Below are positions 19,133 through 28,269 of a DNA stretch of 64,000 nt, piece after piece. The notes beneath the pieces were generated by a model, which was not told the origin of the DNA, made no database searches, and saw only the letters and a program-made list of their open reading frames with translations. The first letter of the stretch is position 1. Each line of letters starts with the position of its first letter. The position numbers and the translations under genes were made by a program. Origin of the DNA: GCA-1730015 sp964583825 (lineage in GTDB: Bacteria > Pseudomonadota > Gammaproteobacteria > Granulosicoccales > Granulosicoccaceae); NCBI GenBank assembly GCA_964583825.1, contig CAZOXM010000011.1:5750-69749 (forward strand), given 5' to 3'.

Positions 19133-19798
19133 CTACAAGGTTAGGGGATAAATCAGTCGTTTGCCGCAATATTCCACGTGACCATCCCGCCACTTGATTC
19201 TGCCGCACAGTACCCATTGCGCGACCTGCCAGTAGAGTATGTGCTCCCTGACAAGTACCCGAGCGGCCAGTGTGTTGGCGGTGTCTGTCTCTATCACTTG
19301 CACGTTGCTTCGTGCAATCAGTGGTCCTCCATCGAGAACCGGGGAGACAAAGTGGACGCTGCAACCATGCCAGTGATCTTTGCTTTTCAGTGCATGCTCG
19401 TGCGTGTGCAGGCCCGGGTGACGGGGTAGCAAAGAGGGATGAATGTTGAGCAGCGAGCCTTCAAAATGATGTGTGAACGCCGCCCCCAGGCGGCGCATGA
19501 AGCCGGCCAGCAACACCAGTGACGGGCAGTGCTGCTCCACCAGTGACTGCAGTTCCCGATCAAATTCATCCCGATTGGCAAACTTGCGATGGTCCAGTAC
19601 AGAGGTGGCTATGCCGTGCTTCGCGGCGTAGTCGAGGCCGGCGGCACCGGCATTGTTGCTAATCACATGGGCGAGTCGGGCGGTGAGGTCGCCCCGTTCA
19701 ATGGCCTTGTGAATTGCCACCATATTTGAGCCGCGACCGGATATCAGCACGGTGATGGCCTGTGGCTGACCCGCCGGTAGAGGAGAGCACTCAGTCAA
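19133..19798 (-). CDS. purN: Phosphoribosylglycinamide formyltransferase
   Basis: PurN transfers formyl from 10-formyl-THF to GAR, step 3 of purine synthesis. The phosphate loop SGRGSNM, the catalytic Asn-His in LLNIHPSLLP and the Asp in SPVLDGGPLI are all present. It starts at TTG (19798), 18 nt after the purM stop. PurM and purN form one transcription unit with purM first. Confidence 0.95.
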   Translation of the reverse strand: MTECSPLPAGQPQAITVLISGRGSNMVAIHKAIERGDLTARLAHVISNNAGAAGLDYAAKHGIATSVLDHRKFANRDEFDRELQSLVEQHCPSLVLLAGFMRRLGAAFTHHFEGSLLNIHPSLLPRHPGLHTHEHALKSKDHWHGCSVHFVSPVLDGGPLIARSNVQVIETDTANTLAARVLVREHILYWQVAQWVLCGRIKWRDGHVEYCGKRLIYPLTL

Positions 19799-19816
19799 GG
19801 AACAACTCTGCCTTAC

Positions 19817-20857
19817 TCATACATATTCAACGCAGGGAAGCTCATCGTCGGTCGACTCAACAGTGCCCACACGACATGCGTACTCACCGGCTTCGATTAG
19901 CGTGTCGATGGTGAGCTGGCTGTCTTTCGGTGGCACGATAGCGACCATGCCAACGCCACAGTTAAATGTTTTCAGCATTTCCGTATCGCTGATATTGCCG
20001 TGGCCTTGCAGCCATTCATAGACCGGTAGTTGTGGCAGGCTGGCGCGATCTATCACTGCTTTGCAGCGCGGTGGCAAAGCGCGTGGCAGGTTCTCGGTGA
20101 TGCCGCCACCGGTGATGTGAGCCAGTGCGTGCAGTTCCACCCGCTTCAGCAGCGACAGCACCGGTTTCACGTAGATCCGAGTGGGTTCGATAAGCAGCGC
20201 TGCGAGGGTGGAGTCGCCGATCTTCGATTCAGGGTCATCACCACTGAGCTCGAGCACGCGACGCACCAGTGAATAACCGTTGGAGTGGCAGCCTGAGGCG
20301 CGCAATCCGATGATGATGTCACCCGGCATGACGGCTTTTTTATCGAGTATCTTTTGCTTTTCAACAATACCAACGGCAAAGCCCGCCAGATCGTAGTCCT
20401 CTGCGTCGTACATACCAGGCATTTCGGCAGTTTCGCCACCGATCAGGGCGGCACCCGCCTGCACGCATCCCTCGGCAATGCCCCGAATAATTCGGGTGGA
20501 CTTGTCCAGGTTTAAGCGCCCGGTGGCATAGTAGTCCAGAAAAAAGAGTGGCTCCGCACCACTGACCAGAATGTCGTTGACGCACATGGCGACCAGATCG
20601 ATACCGATACTGTCGTGGTTGTCGAACTGGTTTGCCAGGAGCAGCTTGGTGCCGACGCCGTCGGTACCGGAAACCAGCACGGGGGTTTCAAAGCGGTCGG
20701 TCGGTAACTCGAAAAGTCCGCCGAAGCCGCCGAGGCCGCCCAGCACCCCTGCACGATTGGTGCGCCTGATCTCGGGCTTGATGCGCTCGACCAGCGCAGC
20801 ACCGGCTTCTATGTCGACCCCTGCATCGCGGTAACTCAGGGATTGGTTTTCAGTCAT
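19817..20857 (-). CDS. purM: Phosphoribosylformylglycinamidine cyclo-ligase
   Basis: PurM (AIR synthetase) closes the imidazole ring using ATP. The start SYRDAGVDIEAGAALVERIKP, the glycine-rich SGTDGVGTKL, the GGETAEMPGMY loop and the C-terminal HITGGGITENLPR are diagnostic; 346 residues is the usual length. It is divergent from the DUF2066 gene, a common arrangement in gammaproteobacteria (purM / DUF2066 / hda). Confidence 0.96.
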   Translation of the reverse strand: MTENQSLSYRDAGVDIEAGAALVERIKPEIRRTNRAGVLGGLGGFGGLFELPTDRFETPVLVSGTDGVGTKLLLANQFDNHDSIGIDLVAMCVNDILVSGAEPLFFLDYYATGRLNLDKSTRIIRGIAEGCVQAGAALIGGETAEMPGMYDAEDYDLAGFAVGIVEKQKILDKKAVMPGDIIIGLRASGCHSNGYSLVRRVLELSGDDPESKIGDSTLAALLIEPTRIYVKPVLSLLKRVELHALAHITGGGITENLPRALPPRCKAVIDRASLPQLPVYEWLQGHGNISDTEMLKTFNCGVGMVAIVPPKDSQLTIDTLIEAGEYACRVGTVESTDDELPCVEYV

Positions 20858-20970
20858 GGTGAATATTCCGGATCGACGGGCTTCATCAAAGTGAGCGAGT
20901 TGATTTTAACGCGTCTGATGGCGTGTGAGTTACAATTCCTGTGTTTGTTGAGCTACCGAGGTGACCCTCC

Positions 20971-22089
20971 TTGCAACAGCTACTCTTTAACCGCATTCTG
21001 AGCGCAGCGTTCACATTGTTGCTGCTCGGGATGACTGCCGGGTACAGCGCGCCGGCCTTCGCTCAGGACTTCACCGTAGAGGTGGTCGTGGCAGACCCTG
21101 GTGCGCGACAGCGTACGAGCGCTTACTGGCTGGCGCTGAACCGAGTAATGCAGCGCAATATGCCGCCGGGTACACTGGACGACAGTCAGCGCAGCGAGGT
21201 GCTGAAGGATCCGGCTCGATATGTTCAGACGTTCCGCTATCGCCCCTACAATGCCGCCACGGATGCGAACCGCCTGTCGACCCGGCAGGTCCGTGAAGGT
21301 GCGCCCGCCGACAGCGTTATTGTGGTGACGTTCCCCGCCACGCTGCCGGGCAATCTGCAGCGTCAGTTTCAGAGCCAGGTGCTGCAGGAAGAAGTGGTCA
21401 CACCGGGTAGTGGTCGGATACTCGCACTTATTGCGGTAGAGCAGGACGGTGAGCAGTTTCTGATCGGCGGAGACACGGCGCGAAAATTTCAGTCCCGCAT
21501 GTCCCAGGTCGGCTCGGCGAATAACCTGACATTCGAATTTCCGCAGCTCGACGACGAGGATTTGTCGATTATCAGCCCGGCCAATGTGTTATTCAATGAT
21601 CAGGCGGTGCTCGATGCGATGACACAGAAGTATTCCGCCTCCGGTCGAATCGCAGGCGCTTTGACGCGAATCGGCGAGGCGTCCTGGCAATCAGACTGGC
21701 GGTATCAGTTTGCAGGCGGGCAGGCGGGCGACCTGTCGCTGACTACCCGATCCCTCGACGAGGCACTGCTGACTGCGGTGACTGAAATTTCCTCCGGTGG
21801 GGCATCGGCAGGTTCTGGCTTCTTCGCTGGTGATGTGAATTTTGAGCGGCCCGGTGTCCTGATCAGGGTTGAAAATATCAATTCTCTCGAAAGCCATCAG
21901 CGTGTATTGCAACTGCTGAGGAGCATCGATAGCTCAGCGGTGGCGGAAAAGCTTGAGCCTGGTGCCACGATTTATCGCGCGCTTAATGCCGATCAGTTCG
22001 GTCTTCAGCAACAGCTTGCCGGTCAGCCGGCGCTGACTTCACTGCCTGAATTATCCGGTGAGTCCTTTATCGCCTACCGACTGCGATAG
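20971..22089 (+). CDS. DUF2066 domain secreted protein
   Basis: A 372-residue protein with a signal peptide ending near SAPAFAQ and the DUF2066 core (the RTSAYWLALNRVM segment and the RYVQTFRYRP strand). The start is TTG at 20971, supported by GAGGTGAC about 8 nt upstream. The function is unknown. It sits 5 nt before hda, so the two share a transcript, yet one is exported and the other is a cytosolic replication regulator. Confidence 0.82.
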   Translation: MQQLLFNRILSAAFTLLLLGMTAGYSAPAFAQDFTVEVVVADPGARQRTSAYWLALNRVMQRNMPPGTLDDSQRSEVLKDPARYVQTFRYRPYNAATDANRLSTRQVREGAPADSVIVVTFPATLPGNLQRQFQSQVLQEEVVTPGSGRILALIAVEQDGEQFLIGGDTARKFQSRMSQVGSANNLTFEFPQLDDEDLSIISPANVLFNDQAVLDAMTQKYSASGRIAGALTRIGEASWQSDWRYQFAGGQAGDLSLTTRSLDEALLTAVTEISSGGASAGSGFFAGDVNFERPGVLIRVENINSLESHQRVLQLLRSIDSSAVAEKLEPGATIYRALNADQFGLQQQLAGQPALTSLPELSGESFIAYRLR

Positions 22090-22094
22090 CCGCT

Positions 22095-22790
22095 GTGCCT
22101 CGCCAGATTCCGTTACCACTGACAGGAAACGTTGTGCCGAGTTTCGAAAACTTCGCTACAGGTGGCAACGCACTGGCCATTGATGCGGTTTCAGGCATAG
22201 CGGAGTCTGCCGGCGTCACTCAGATTTACCTTTGGGGAGCTGAGCAAAGCGGCAAATCACATTTGCTTACCGCACTGCATCGCCAGTCTCTTAAGCGCAG
22301 TCTGCACTCGTTTTACGTATCTCTGAATGGCACGATGATGAATTCCCAGCTGCTGGAATCACTCGATGGCTACGACCTGATTCTGCTTGATGACGTTGAC
22401 AGCGTGGCCAGAGATCCTGCCTGGGAGCGTGCGCTTTTTAATCTGATAAACTTCGTGCGTGATCGCAATGGAAAAATCGTGTTTACCGCCAGTGAGGCGC
22501 CAAAGCGCCACAACTGGTCGATGCCGGATCTGGTATCGAGATTTACCTGGGGTCCGGTGTACCGGCTTGTCGCACTTGAAGAACATGAAGTTCGTGGGGC
22601 GATGGTCGCATCCGCAGCGCAACGTGGAATGAAGCTCGAAGTCGAAGCGGTCGATTTTCTATTCAAGCGATATCGGCGGGATGTGGGTAGCTTACTCGCC
22701 GCGATCGAGGTGCTCGATACGGAATCCCTTGCGGCAGGTCGCGACAGAATTACGGTGCCTTTTCTGAAGCGTTGTTTTGTCTTCGACTGA
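22095..22790 (+). CDS. hda: DnaA regulatory inactivator Hda
   Basis: Hda binds the DNA-loaded sliding clamp and triggers ATP hydrolysis in DnaA. The protein is a short AAA+ domain: the N-terminal clamp-binding stretch QIPLPL, a Walker A variant WGAEQSGKSHLL, the Walker B-like DLILLDDVDS and sensor II in the C-terminal helices. GTG start at 22095. The last 41 nt overlap the DUF2069 gene on the opposite strand. Confidence 0.93.
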   Translation: MPRQIPLPLTGNVVPSFENFATGGNALAIDAVSGIAESAGVTQIYLWGAEQSGKSHLLTALHRQSLKRSLHSFYVSLNGTMMNSQLLESLDGYDLILLDDVDSVARDPAWERALFNLINFVRDRNGKIVFTASEAPKRHNWSMPDLVSRFTWGPVYRLVALEEHEVRGAMVASAAQRGMKLEVEAVDFLFKRYRRDVGSLLAAIEVLDTESLAAGRDRITVPFLKRCFVFD

Positions 22791-23130
22791 GCATCTTGTA
22801 TTTGTGTGCCACCATCGCGCAGCCGAAAAACCAGAGTATCGTCAACAACAGCATGGCCAGCACGGCCCATCGGTTAGCCTGCTGATTCACCAGTGCGTCG
22901 ACAGCGAATGCGAAGTAGGGTAACGCCAGCAAGCTCGCCCACTGATAAGTGTACACGCTGCCATGTAATAAACCCCGTACCGCTGGCAGCATTGGCAACA
23001 GGGCCACCGCAAGAACGGCGCTTCTTGGTATTTGCGGGCTGGCGAGAAAAGCGACCCAATATAACACCAGTGCCAGTGTGCCAAAGTAACCGGTGAGTGC
23101 GGCAGCGCGCCACAGCCTTTCGCTGTTCAC
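22750..23130 (-). CDS. DUF2069 membrane protein
   Basis: A 126-residue inner-membrane protein with four hydrophobic segments, matching DUF2069 (pattern LPMLPAVRGLLHGSVYTYQWASLLALPYFA). The role is unknown. It begins at GTG (23130), overlapping the wrbA stop, and its 3' end overlaps hda convergently by 41 nt. Gene order arsC-wrbA-DUF2069 next to hda is frequent in gammaproteobacteria. Confidence 0.85.
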   Translation of the reverse strand: MNSERLWRAAALTGYFGTLALVLYWVAFLASPQIPRSAVLAVALLPMLPAVRGLLHGSVYTYQWASLLALPYFAFAVDALVNQQANRWAVLAMLLLTILWFFGCAMVAHKYKMLSRRQNNASEKAP

Positions 23131-23741
23131 TATTCAGAACTCATCGATGGCGGTGTGGTGGCGAGTTGCATGGCTACTCGAGCGACGCGCTGCCCCAGGG
23201 CGGTACACAGCACTTTTTCATCCTGACTCAGTGTCGGGGTCACGTTATCGCCCGACACCTGGCTTGCGCCGTACGGTGTACCCCCGGTTTGCGTGTGGTG
23301 CAGTGCCGATTCAGTATACGGCAGCCCGATCATAATCATGCCGTGATGCAGCAGCGGCAGCATCATTGTAAACAGTGTGGTTTCCTGCCCTCCGTGCATC
23401 GTACTGCTCGAGGTAAATACCGCCGCTGGTTTATCCGTCATGGCGCCGCTTATCCAGAGATCGGTGGTGCTGTCAAAAAAAGCCTTGAGTGGTGCAGCCA
23501 TGTTGCCGAAGCGCGTGGGGCTGCCGACAATCAGGGCATTGCAGTCGCGCAAATCAGATTTTTGAATTTCCGGTGATCGGATGGTGTGCTCTGTTTGCGA
23601 GTTGTGGCTGGTGATTTCCGGCACCGTGCGAAGCAACGATTCACAACCATCCACAGTTTCTACACCACGCGCTATCTGGTTGGCCATGCGCCGGGTGTTA
23701 CCGTCGCGGCTGTAGTACAGCACCAGTACGTTACAGGTCAT
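23130..23741 (-). CDS. wrbA: NAD(P)H:quinone oxidoreductase, WrbA type
   Basis: A flavodoxin-fold enzyme that reduces quinones by two electrons. It shows the FMN loop YYSRDGNTRRMAN, the GSPTRFGNMAAPLKAFFD segment and the typical TQTGGTPYGAS loop. At 203 residues it is normal. Its start overlaps the arsC stop by 11 nt. Confidence 0.92.
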   Translation of the reverse strand: MTCNVLVLYYSRDGNTRRMANQIARGVETVDGCESLLRTVPEITSHNSQTEHTIRSPEIQKSDLRDCNALIVGSPTRFGNMAAPLKAFFDSTTDLWISGAMTDKPAAVFTSSSTMHGGQETTLFTMMLPLLHHGMIMIGLPYTESALHHTQTGGTPYGASQVSGDNVTPTLSQDEKVLCTALGQRVARVAMQLATTPPSMSSE

Positions 23742-24105
23742 CGAACAGTGCTATCACGTTTTGTAGTGGTCTGCCGATTGCCGCTTCATCGCCAACGCTG
23801 ACGATGGGGCGTTCCAGTAGAATCGGATGTTCGGTAATCGCCGCCAGCAATTGATCGTCACTGTGCTGACCGTGGTGGAGGCCGGTTTCTTTATAAATCT
23901 TTTCACCTTGTCGAATCATGTTCCCTGCCGGTAAGTCGAGCTTGTCCTGCAGCTGCTTCAGTGCGGCCTTGTCGAGGGGCATTTTCAGATATTCGATGGT
24001 TTCGAACTCGAGCCCTTGTTGTGTGAGCCATTCGACTGTGGCACGGCTCTTGGAGCACCGTGGGTTGTGATAAACAGTGATCTTATCGGTCATGGGTTTG
24101 GGCAT
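23731..24105 (-). CDS. ArsC-family reductase (YfgD-like arsenate reductase)
   Basis: A 124-residue thioredoxin-like protein with the active-site motif HNPRCSKSRATVEWL and the conserved Arg in LLERPIVS. The family contains glutaredoxin-dependent arsenate reductases; chromosomal copies beside wrbA are often called YfgD or ArsC. No ars regulator or pump is nearby, so a role in arsenic resistance is not certain. It is divergent from the GspE-like gene. Confidence 0.88.
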   Translation of the reverse strand: MPKPMTDKITVYHNPRCSKSRATVEWLTQQGLEFETIEYLKMPLDKAALKQLQDKLDLPAGNMIRQGEKIYKETGLHHGQHSDDQLLAAITEHPILLERPIVSVGDEAAIGRPLQNVIALFDDL

Positions 24106-24198
24106 TCTGCGGTAAAGCGCGATGGATCCGCACAGCAGGACGTAACGATGTGGTCAAACCTCTATCCTGTCACACTTTTTCAGTGAGCATAAGCTTTT

Positions 24199-26019
24199 AT
24201 GAGTGGAAATACCGCCCTCTTCATCGACGATAGCAGTCCTGCGCAATTCGCCGACCCGGCAACAGGACGCCTTAAGTTGTCCGCATTGCTGGATGAGCTG
24301 CTCGCCGATGGCATCATTACGGACGAGAATCACAGCGTCCTGTCTGCTGTCCGTGCCAACGTAACAGAGGATAAAAAAAACGCGCTGCAAATCATTGCTG
24401 ACTGTGGCTGGATGGATCACGATCGTCAGGGTGAGAAGCTCAGCCTGGATCGGCTGGTAGAGTGGCTGGCGCTGAAAATAGATATGCCGCTGGTGAAAAT
24501 CGACCCGTTGCACATGGATGTCGCGTCCGTCACCGGGGTGATGTCACTGGCTTATGCCAGGCGTTTTAACATTATAGCGCTGCAAGTTACCGCAGACTCG
24601 GTACAGATCGGTACTGCAGAGCCATTCTCTGACAGCTGGCAGGAAGAGTTGTCGGGCGTGCTGCGCAAGAAGATCACCCGCGCACTGGTTAATCCCGAAG
24701 ACATCGGCAGATACTTACACGAGTTTTATAACGTATCAAAATCAGTGCTGGGTGCGCGAAATGAGCAAAGTAACATTGAGCCCAGTAAGGTTCAAAACCT
24801 TGAACAGCTGATTGAACTTGGACGCAAGGGTGCGCTGGATGTTGATGATCAGCATGTCGTCAGCATTGTAGACTGGCTGCTCCAGTATGCATTTGAGCAA
24901 CGTGCCAGTGATATCCATCTGGAACCCGGTCGGTCCGACAGTGTGGTGCGCTTCCGTATCGACGGCGTGTTGCACAGAGTCTATGACGTGCCCACCACGG
25001 TAATGGGTGCGATCACCAGCCGCATAAAAATACTGGGTCGCATGGACGTGGCGGAAAAGCGCAGGCCGCAGGATGGTCGATTAAAAACACGCAACGAAGA
25101 CGGTCGTGAAGTTGAGCTCCGATTGTCAACCATGCCAACAGCCTTCGGTGAGAAGATGGTGATGCGGGTATTTGACCCGGATGTGTTGTTGCGGGATGCA
25201 ACAGACCTTGGATTCACGCAACGCGAAAGATCAGTGTGGGACGAAATGCTCGAATCTCCCAACGGCATCATTCTGGTGACCGGACCCACTGGTTCGGGAA
25301 AAACAACAACGCTGTATACGAGTCTTCAACAGCTCGCGACACCTGAAGTGAATCTGTGTACGGTGGAAGATCCGATCGAACTTGTAGTGCCGGCATTTAA
25401 TCAAATGCAGGTACAGCCGAATATTGAGCTGGACTTTGCTACCGGTGTCAGAACCCTGCTCCGGCAGGACCCCGACATCATTATGATTGGTGAGATACGT
25501 GACTATGAAACCGCACAGATGGCAATTCAGGCTGCATTGACCGGGCACCTTGTTATCAGCACGCTGCATACTAACGATGCATCGGCGGCAATAACCCGCC
25601 TGCTTGAACTCGGGGTGCCATACTACTTGTTGCGCAACACAATTATCGGCGTGCTTGCGCAGCGACTGGTCAGAAGGTTATGCAGTGCCTGCAGTGTTGT
25701 TGCTGCTGTAGAAGTTGAGGAATGGAACGGGCTGGTTGCGCCACTCACGGTTGCGACACCTGACTCGATCAAGGCAAAGGTCGGGTGCAGGCAATGTCGG
25801 GATACCGGTTATGTCGGACGCGTGGGTATCTACGAAGTGTTGCGCATGACACAGGGACTAAAAGATCTGATTCTTCCGGAAACCGATGTCACCGAATTCC
25901 GCAGGCAGGCTATTCGTGATGGTATGCAACCTCTCAGGATCAGCGGTGCACGAAAAGTGGCAAATGGCATGACAACACCCGCCGAAATTCTGCGTGTCGC
26001 ACCGCCGCCGATGGGTTAA
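24199..26019 (+). CDS. Orphan GspE/PilB-type secretion ATPase
   Basis: A 606-residue hexameric ATPase of the type II secretion / type IV pilus family. In order: an N-terminal MshEN-like domain (about residues 85-190), an N2 domain with the HLEPGRSDSVVRFRIDGVLH strand, Walker A TGPTGSGKTTTL (about 356-367), Asp and His boxes, Walker B DPDIIMIGEIRD, and two CxxC pairs (LCSAC and CRQC) for zinc. No gspD, gspF, pilin or pilC lies within reach. The gene stands alone, so the machine it powers must be encoded elsewhere. Confidence 0.88.
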   Translation: MSGNTALFIDDSSPAQFADPATGRLKLSALLDELLADGIITDENHSVLSAVRANVTEDKKNALQIIADCGWMDHDRQGEKLSLDRLVEWLALKIDMPLVKIDPLHMDVASVTGVMSLAYARRFNIIALQVTADSVQIGTAEPFSDSWQEELSGVLRKKITRALVNPEDIGRYLHEFYNVSKSVLGARNEQSNIEPSKVQNLEQLIELGRKGALDVDDQHVVSIVDWLLQYAFEQRASDIHLEPGRSDSVVRFRIDGVLHRVYDVPTTVMGAITSRIKILGRMDVAEKRRPQDGRLKTRNEDGREVELRLSTMPTAFGEKMVMRVFDPDVLLRDATDLGFTQRERSVWDEMLESPNGIILVTGPTGSGKTTTLYTSLQQLATPEVNLCTVEDPIELVVPAFNQMQVQPNIELDFATGVRTLLRQDPDIIMIGEIRDYETAQMAIQAALTGHLVISTLHTNDASAAITRLLELGVPYYLLRNTIIGVLAQRLVRRLCSACSVVAAVEVEEWNGLVAPLTVATPDSIKAKVGCRQCRDTGYVGRVGIYEVLRMTQGLKDLILPETDVTEFRRQAIRDGMQPLRISGARKVANGMTTPAEILRVAPPPMG

Positions 26020-26034
26020 ACCTTTGTTTAGTCA

Positions 26035-26052
26035 TATTCGTTCCGACGAATA
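26035..26052. terminator. Short hairpin after the GspE-like gene
   Basis: TATTCGT and ACGAATA form a perfect 7-bp stem with a 4-nt loop, 16 nt after the stop codon. No T-tract follows, so it is a weak candidate terminator or an RNA-stability hairpin. Confidence 0.3.
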
Positions 26053-26099
26053 GCGGGCTTTGCAGTACACTACGCCGATTGATCGTTTCGGTAAGTGCC

Positions 26100-27047
26100 A
26101 TGAGTGACCGCCCCTCAGTTGTGCAAGTCAACCCCATCTATTCACCGACGCAGGATATTCTCGAGCAGCACTACGATGTGCATCGCCTGTGGGAGGCTGC
26201 TGATCAAACGTCTTTTCTGACAGATATAGCCGGGCAGGTGACGGGCGTAGTGACCGACGGCGGGTCCGGCGCGAGTGGAACGCTGCTGCGACAGTTGCCG
26301 AATGTCGGCGTCGTGTCTGTCTTCGGGGTGGGTGTGGATGCGGTTGATCTCGACTATTGCAAGGCGCAGGGGATCAGGGTAGGCAACACGCCGGACGTTT
26401 TGACCGACGATGTTGCAGATCTTGCTATCGCACTTGCGTTGGCGAGTTTCAGAAAGCTCACATTTGCACATAACTACACTTGTGCCGGTCAATGGGAAGC
26501 GCAAGGGCCCGCGCCGCTGACGCAGAAGTTCAGTGGGTGCAAAGTGGGCATCTTTGGACTGGGTAGAATCGGCCTTGCAATCGCACAGCGTGCTGCCGGG
26601 TTTGGATGTGAGATCAGTTACTGTAATCGCAACCGTCGATCGGATGTGCCCTACGAGTATTTTGCTGATCTCAACACCATGGCTGCGGCGGTCGATTGTC
26701 TGATCGTTGCGGTGGCTCCCACTCCCGATATGGCAGGAGTGGTTGATGCTGGTGTTATGAAAGCGCTCGGCAGTCAGGGGCATCTGGTTAATATTTCACG
26801 TGGCTGGGTGGTCGACGAAGATGATCTGATCGCAGCATTGCAATCCGGCGAACTGGGCGGTGCGGGGCTGGATGTTTTTGCGCACGAACCGGCGGTACCG
26901 GAGGCGTTGTTGTCATTACCTAATGCCGTACTACAGCCGCATGTGGCGAGTGGTACCGTGCAAACGCGTATGGCAATGGGGGATTTGATGCTGGAGAATC
27001 TAAAGCAATACTTTCTCGGCCGGGAGTTGACGGCCTTTGTAGTCTGA
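26100..27047 (+). CDS. D-isomer 2-hydroxyacid dehydrogenase
   Basis: An NAD(P)-dependent dehydrogenase with the glyoxylate/hydroxypyruvate reductase B-like layout. The Rossmann motif GLGRIGLAIAQRAAGFG is near residue 148, the catalytic Arg in NISRGWVVDEDDL, the Glu in AHEPAVPE and the His in VLQPHVASGT. I chose the ATG at 26100 (MSDRPSVVQV) over an upstream GTG-type start. Substrates could be hydroxypyruvate, glyoxylate or 2-ketogluconate. It is a single gene with no metabolic neighbour. Confidence 0.88.
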   Translation: MSDRPSVVQVNPIYSPTQDILEQHYDVHRLWEAADQTSFLTDIAGQVTGVVTDGGSGASGTLLRQLPNVGVVSVFGVGVDAVDLDYCKAQGIRVGNTPDVLTDDVADLAIALALASFRKLTFAHNYTCAGQWEAQGPAPLTQKFSGCKVGIFGLGRIGLAIAQRAAGFGCEISYCNRNRRSDVPYEYFADLNTMAAAVDCLIVAVAPTPDMAGVVDAGVMKALGSQGHLVNISRGWVVDEDDLIAALQSGELGGAGLDVFAHEPAVPEALLSLPNAVLQPHVASGTVQTRMAMGDLMLENLKQYFLGRELTAFVV

Positions 27048-27114
27048 GCCACAAAGGGAGGTGGGGTAGGAACTATCGATACTTCGAAGAGGTGAAACGA
27101 AACGGGGGGAGGAC

Positions 27115-27771
27115 ATGAGAATTGTGCTGGTCGATGATCACAGTCTGTTTGCCGAGGGGCTAAAAACCCTGTTGGCAGATATCAAACCCGCGCCACTAGT
27201 CAGTTTGTACAGCGATTGTGAAGAGGCGTTAAATATAGATGCACCCGATTCGGTGGATCTGATACTACTCGACTACTACCTGACAGGGTTGAGCGAACTG
27301 GAAGCGTTAAATTCACTCAGAAACCATTTCCCTGACGCGAGAATCATTGTGGTTTCCGCGGAGGATAATCCAGCGATAATCCGCTCGACTATCGATGCCG
27401 GTGCCGCCGGCTACATTCCTAAAACAGCAACCTATGCGTTACTCTCCGCTGCGCTTGAGCTGGTTGCCTCTGGTGGCACCTATCTTCCCCCGGATGCGCT
27501 GACCGGCCGGGGCGCACAGTCAGCATCACCGGCACACGATGCAAAAGCAGAGTGTCCGCGCTGGGATGATTTGTCGCGAAGACAAAAGGACGTATTACAG
27601 CTGGTAGTGCAGGGTTTGCCAAACAAGGCGATCGCAAGACGGCTGGAAATATCAGAGCATACTGTCAAAGCACACGTATCGGCGTCTTTCAGATCGCTTG
27701 GTGTCAGCAACCGTACAGAGGCAGTCTACGTGACCGCGGGAATGCAGCGCACAGTCGAACTGGATGACTAA
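27115..27771 (+). CDS. Orphan NarL/FixJ-type response regulator
   Basis: A receiver domain at residues 1-120 with the acidic pair Asp7-Asp8, phospho-acceptor Asp53 (LILLDYYL) and Lys in GYIPKTA. A LuxR-type HTH follows at about 155-210 (LSRRQKDVLQLVVQGLPNKAIARRL). The start is backed by a very strong ribosome-binding site (GGGGGGAGGAC). No histidine kinase is adjacent, so the partner is encoded elsewhere. The target genes are unknown. Confidence 0.9.
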   Translation: MRIVLVDDHSLFAEGLKTLLADIKPAPLVSLYSDCEEALNIDAPDSVDLILLDYYLTGLSELEALNSLRNHFPDARIIVVSAEDNPAIIRSTIDAGAAGYIPKTATYALLSAALELVASGGTYLPPDALTGRGAQSASPAHDAKAECPRWDDLSRRQKDVLQLVVQGLPNKAIARRLEISEHTVKAHVSASFRSLGVSNRTEAVYVTAGMQRTVELDD

Positions 27772-27855
27772 TGCGCGTGTTTGGATGGGATGGTGACGGG
27801 CGTGCCCGGCCATCGGTGTGGTAGAGGCGATGAAAATGGAAAATGTGTGCGGAAG

Positions 27856-28170
27856 CTACTTGGCTGCGTCAAGCGAGCTGTAGTAGGCGGCAAGATCCAT
27901 CATTGCCTGTTCTGACAGTCCGGCAGCCATTGGCGCCATAATGGCTGAGCTCGCACCTTTGCGCTCACCCGATTTAAACGCCTTCAATTGCGCGAGAATG
28001 TAGGCTTCTTTTTGTCCTGCCAGATTCGGGTAGGTGGGGATCGCGGAGACACCATTGGCACCGTGACATGCCGCGCAGACAGCAGACTGCGTTTTACCCG
28101 CTTCAATGTTGCCGGCAGCGCTGACTGCTGAACCGAACAGGGCGAACAGCACAGGAAGAACAATTCTCAT
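27856..28170 (-). CDS. Small c-type cytochrome (c553-like)
   Basis: A periplasmic single-haem cytochrome with CAACHG as the haem site and a Met ligand in the MAPMAAGLS stretch. The AYILAQLKAFKSGERKG helix and LAAYYSSL end are typical of c553 / cytochrome c4-half proteins. I favour the ATG at 28170, giving a 19-residue signal peptide ending AVSAA; in-frame ATGs at 28200 and 28215 are possible. It follows the EF-G2 gene after a hairpin. Confidence 0.88.
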   Translation of the reverse strand: MRIVLPVLFALFGSAVSAAGNIEAGKTQSAVCAACHGANGVSAIPTYPNLAGQKEAYILAQLKAFKSGERKGASSAIMAPMAAGLSEQAMMDLAAYYSSLDAAK

Positions 28171-28230
28171 AGCAATAGTCTTTAAATTAAAGTGGAACAT
28201 AATAACCGACTGCACATTGCCTCGCGCTGA

Positions 28231-28262
28231 ACAATGGCGGCTGACCGTTCAGCCGCCGTTGT
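28231..28262 (-). terminator. Strong hairpin after EF-G2 gene
   Basis: A 14-bp stem (ACAATGGCGGCTGA with its complement, one wobble pair) and a 4-nt loop lie 8 nt after the EF-G2 stop. On the minus strand it is followed by a short T-rich stretch only, so termination may be partial. Confidence 0.5.
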
Positions 28263-28269
28263 AAAGCTT

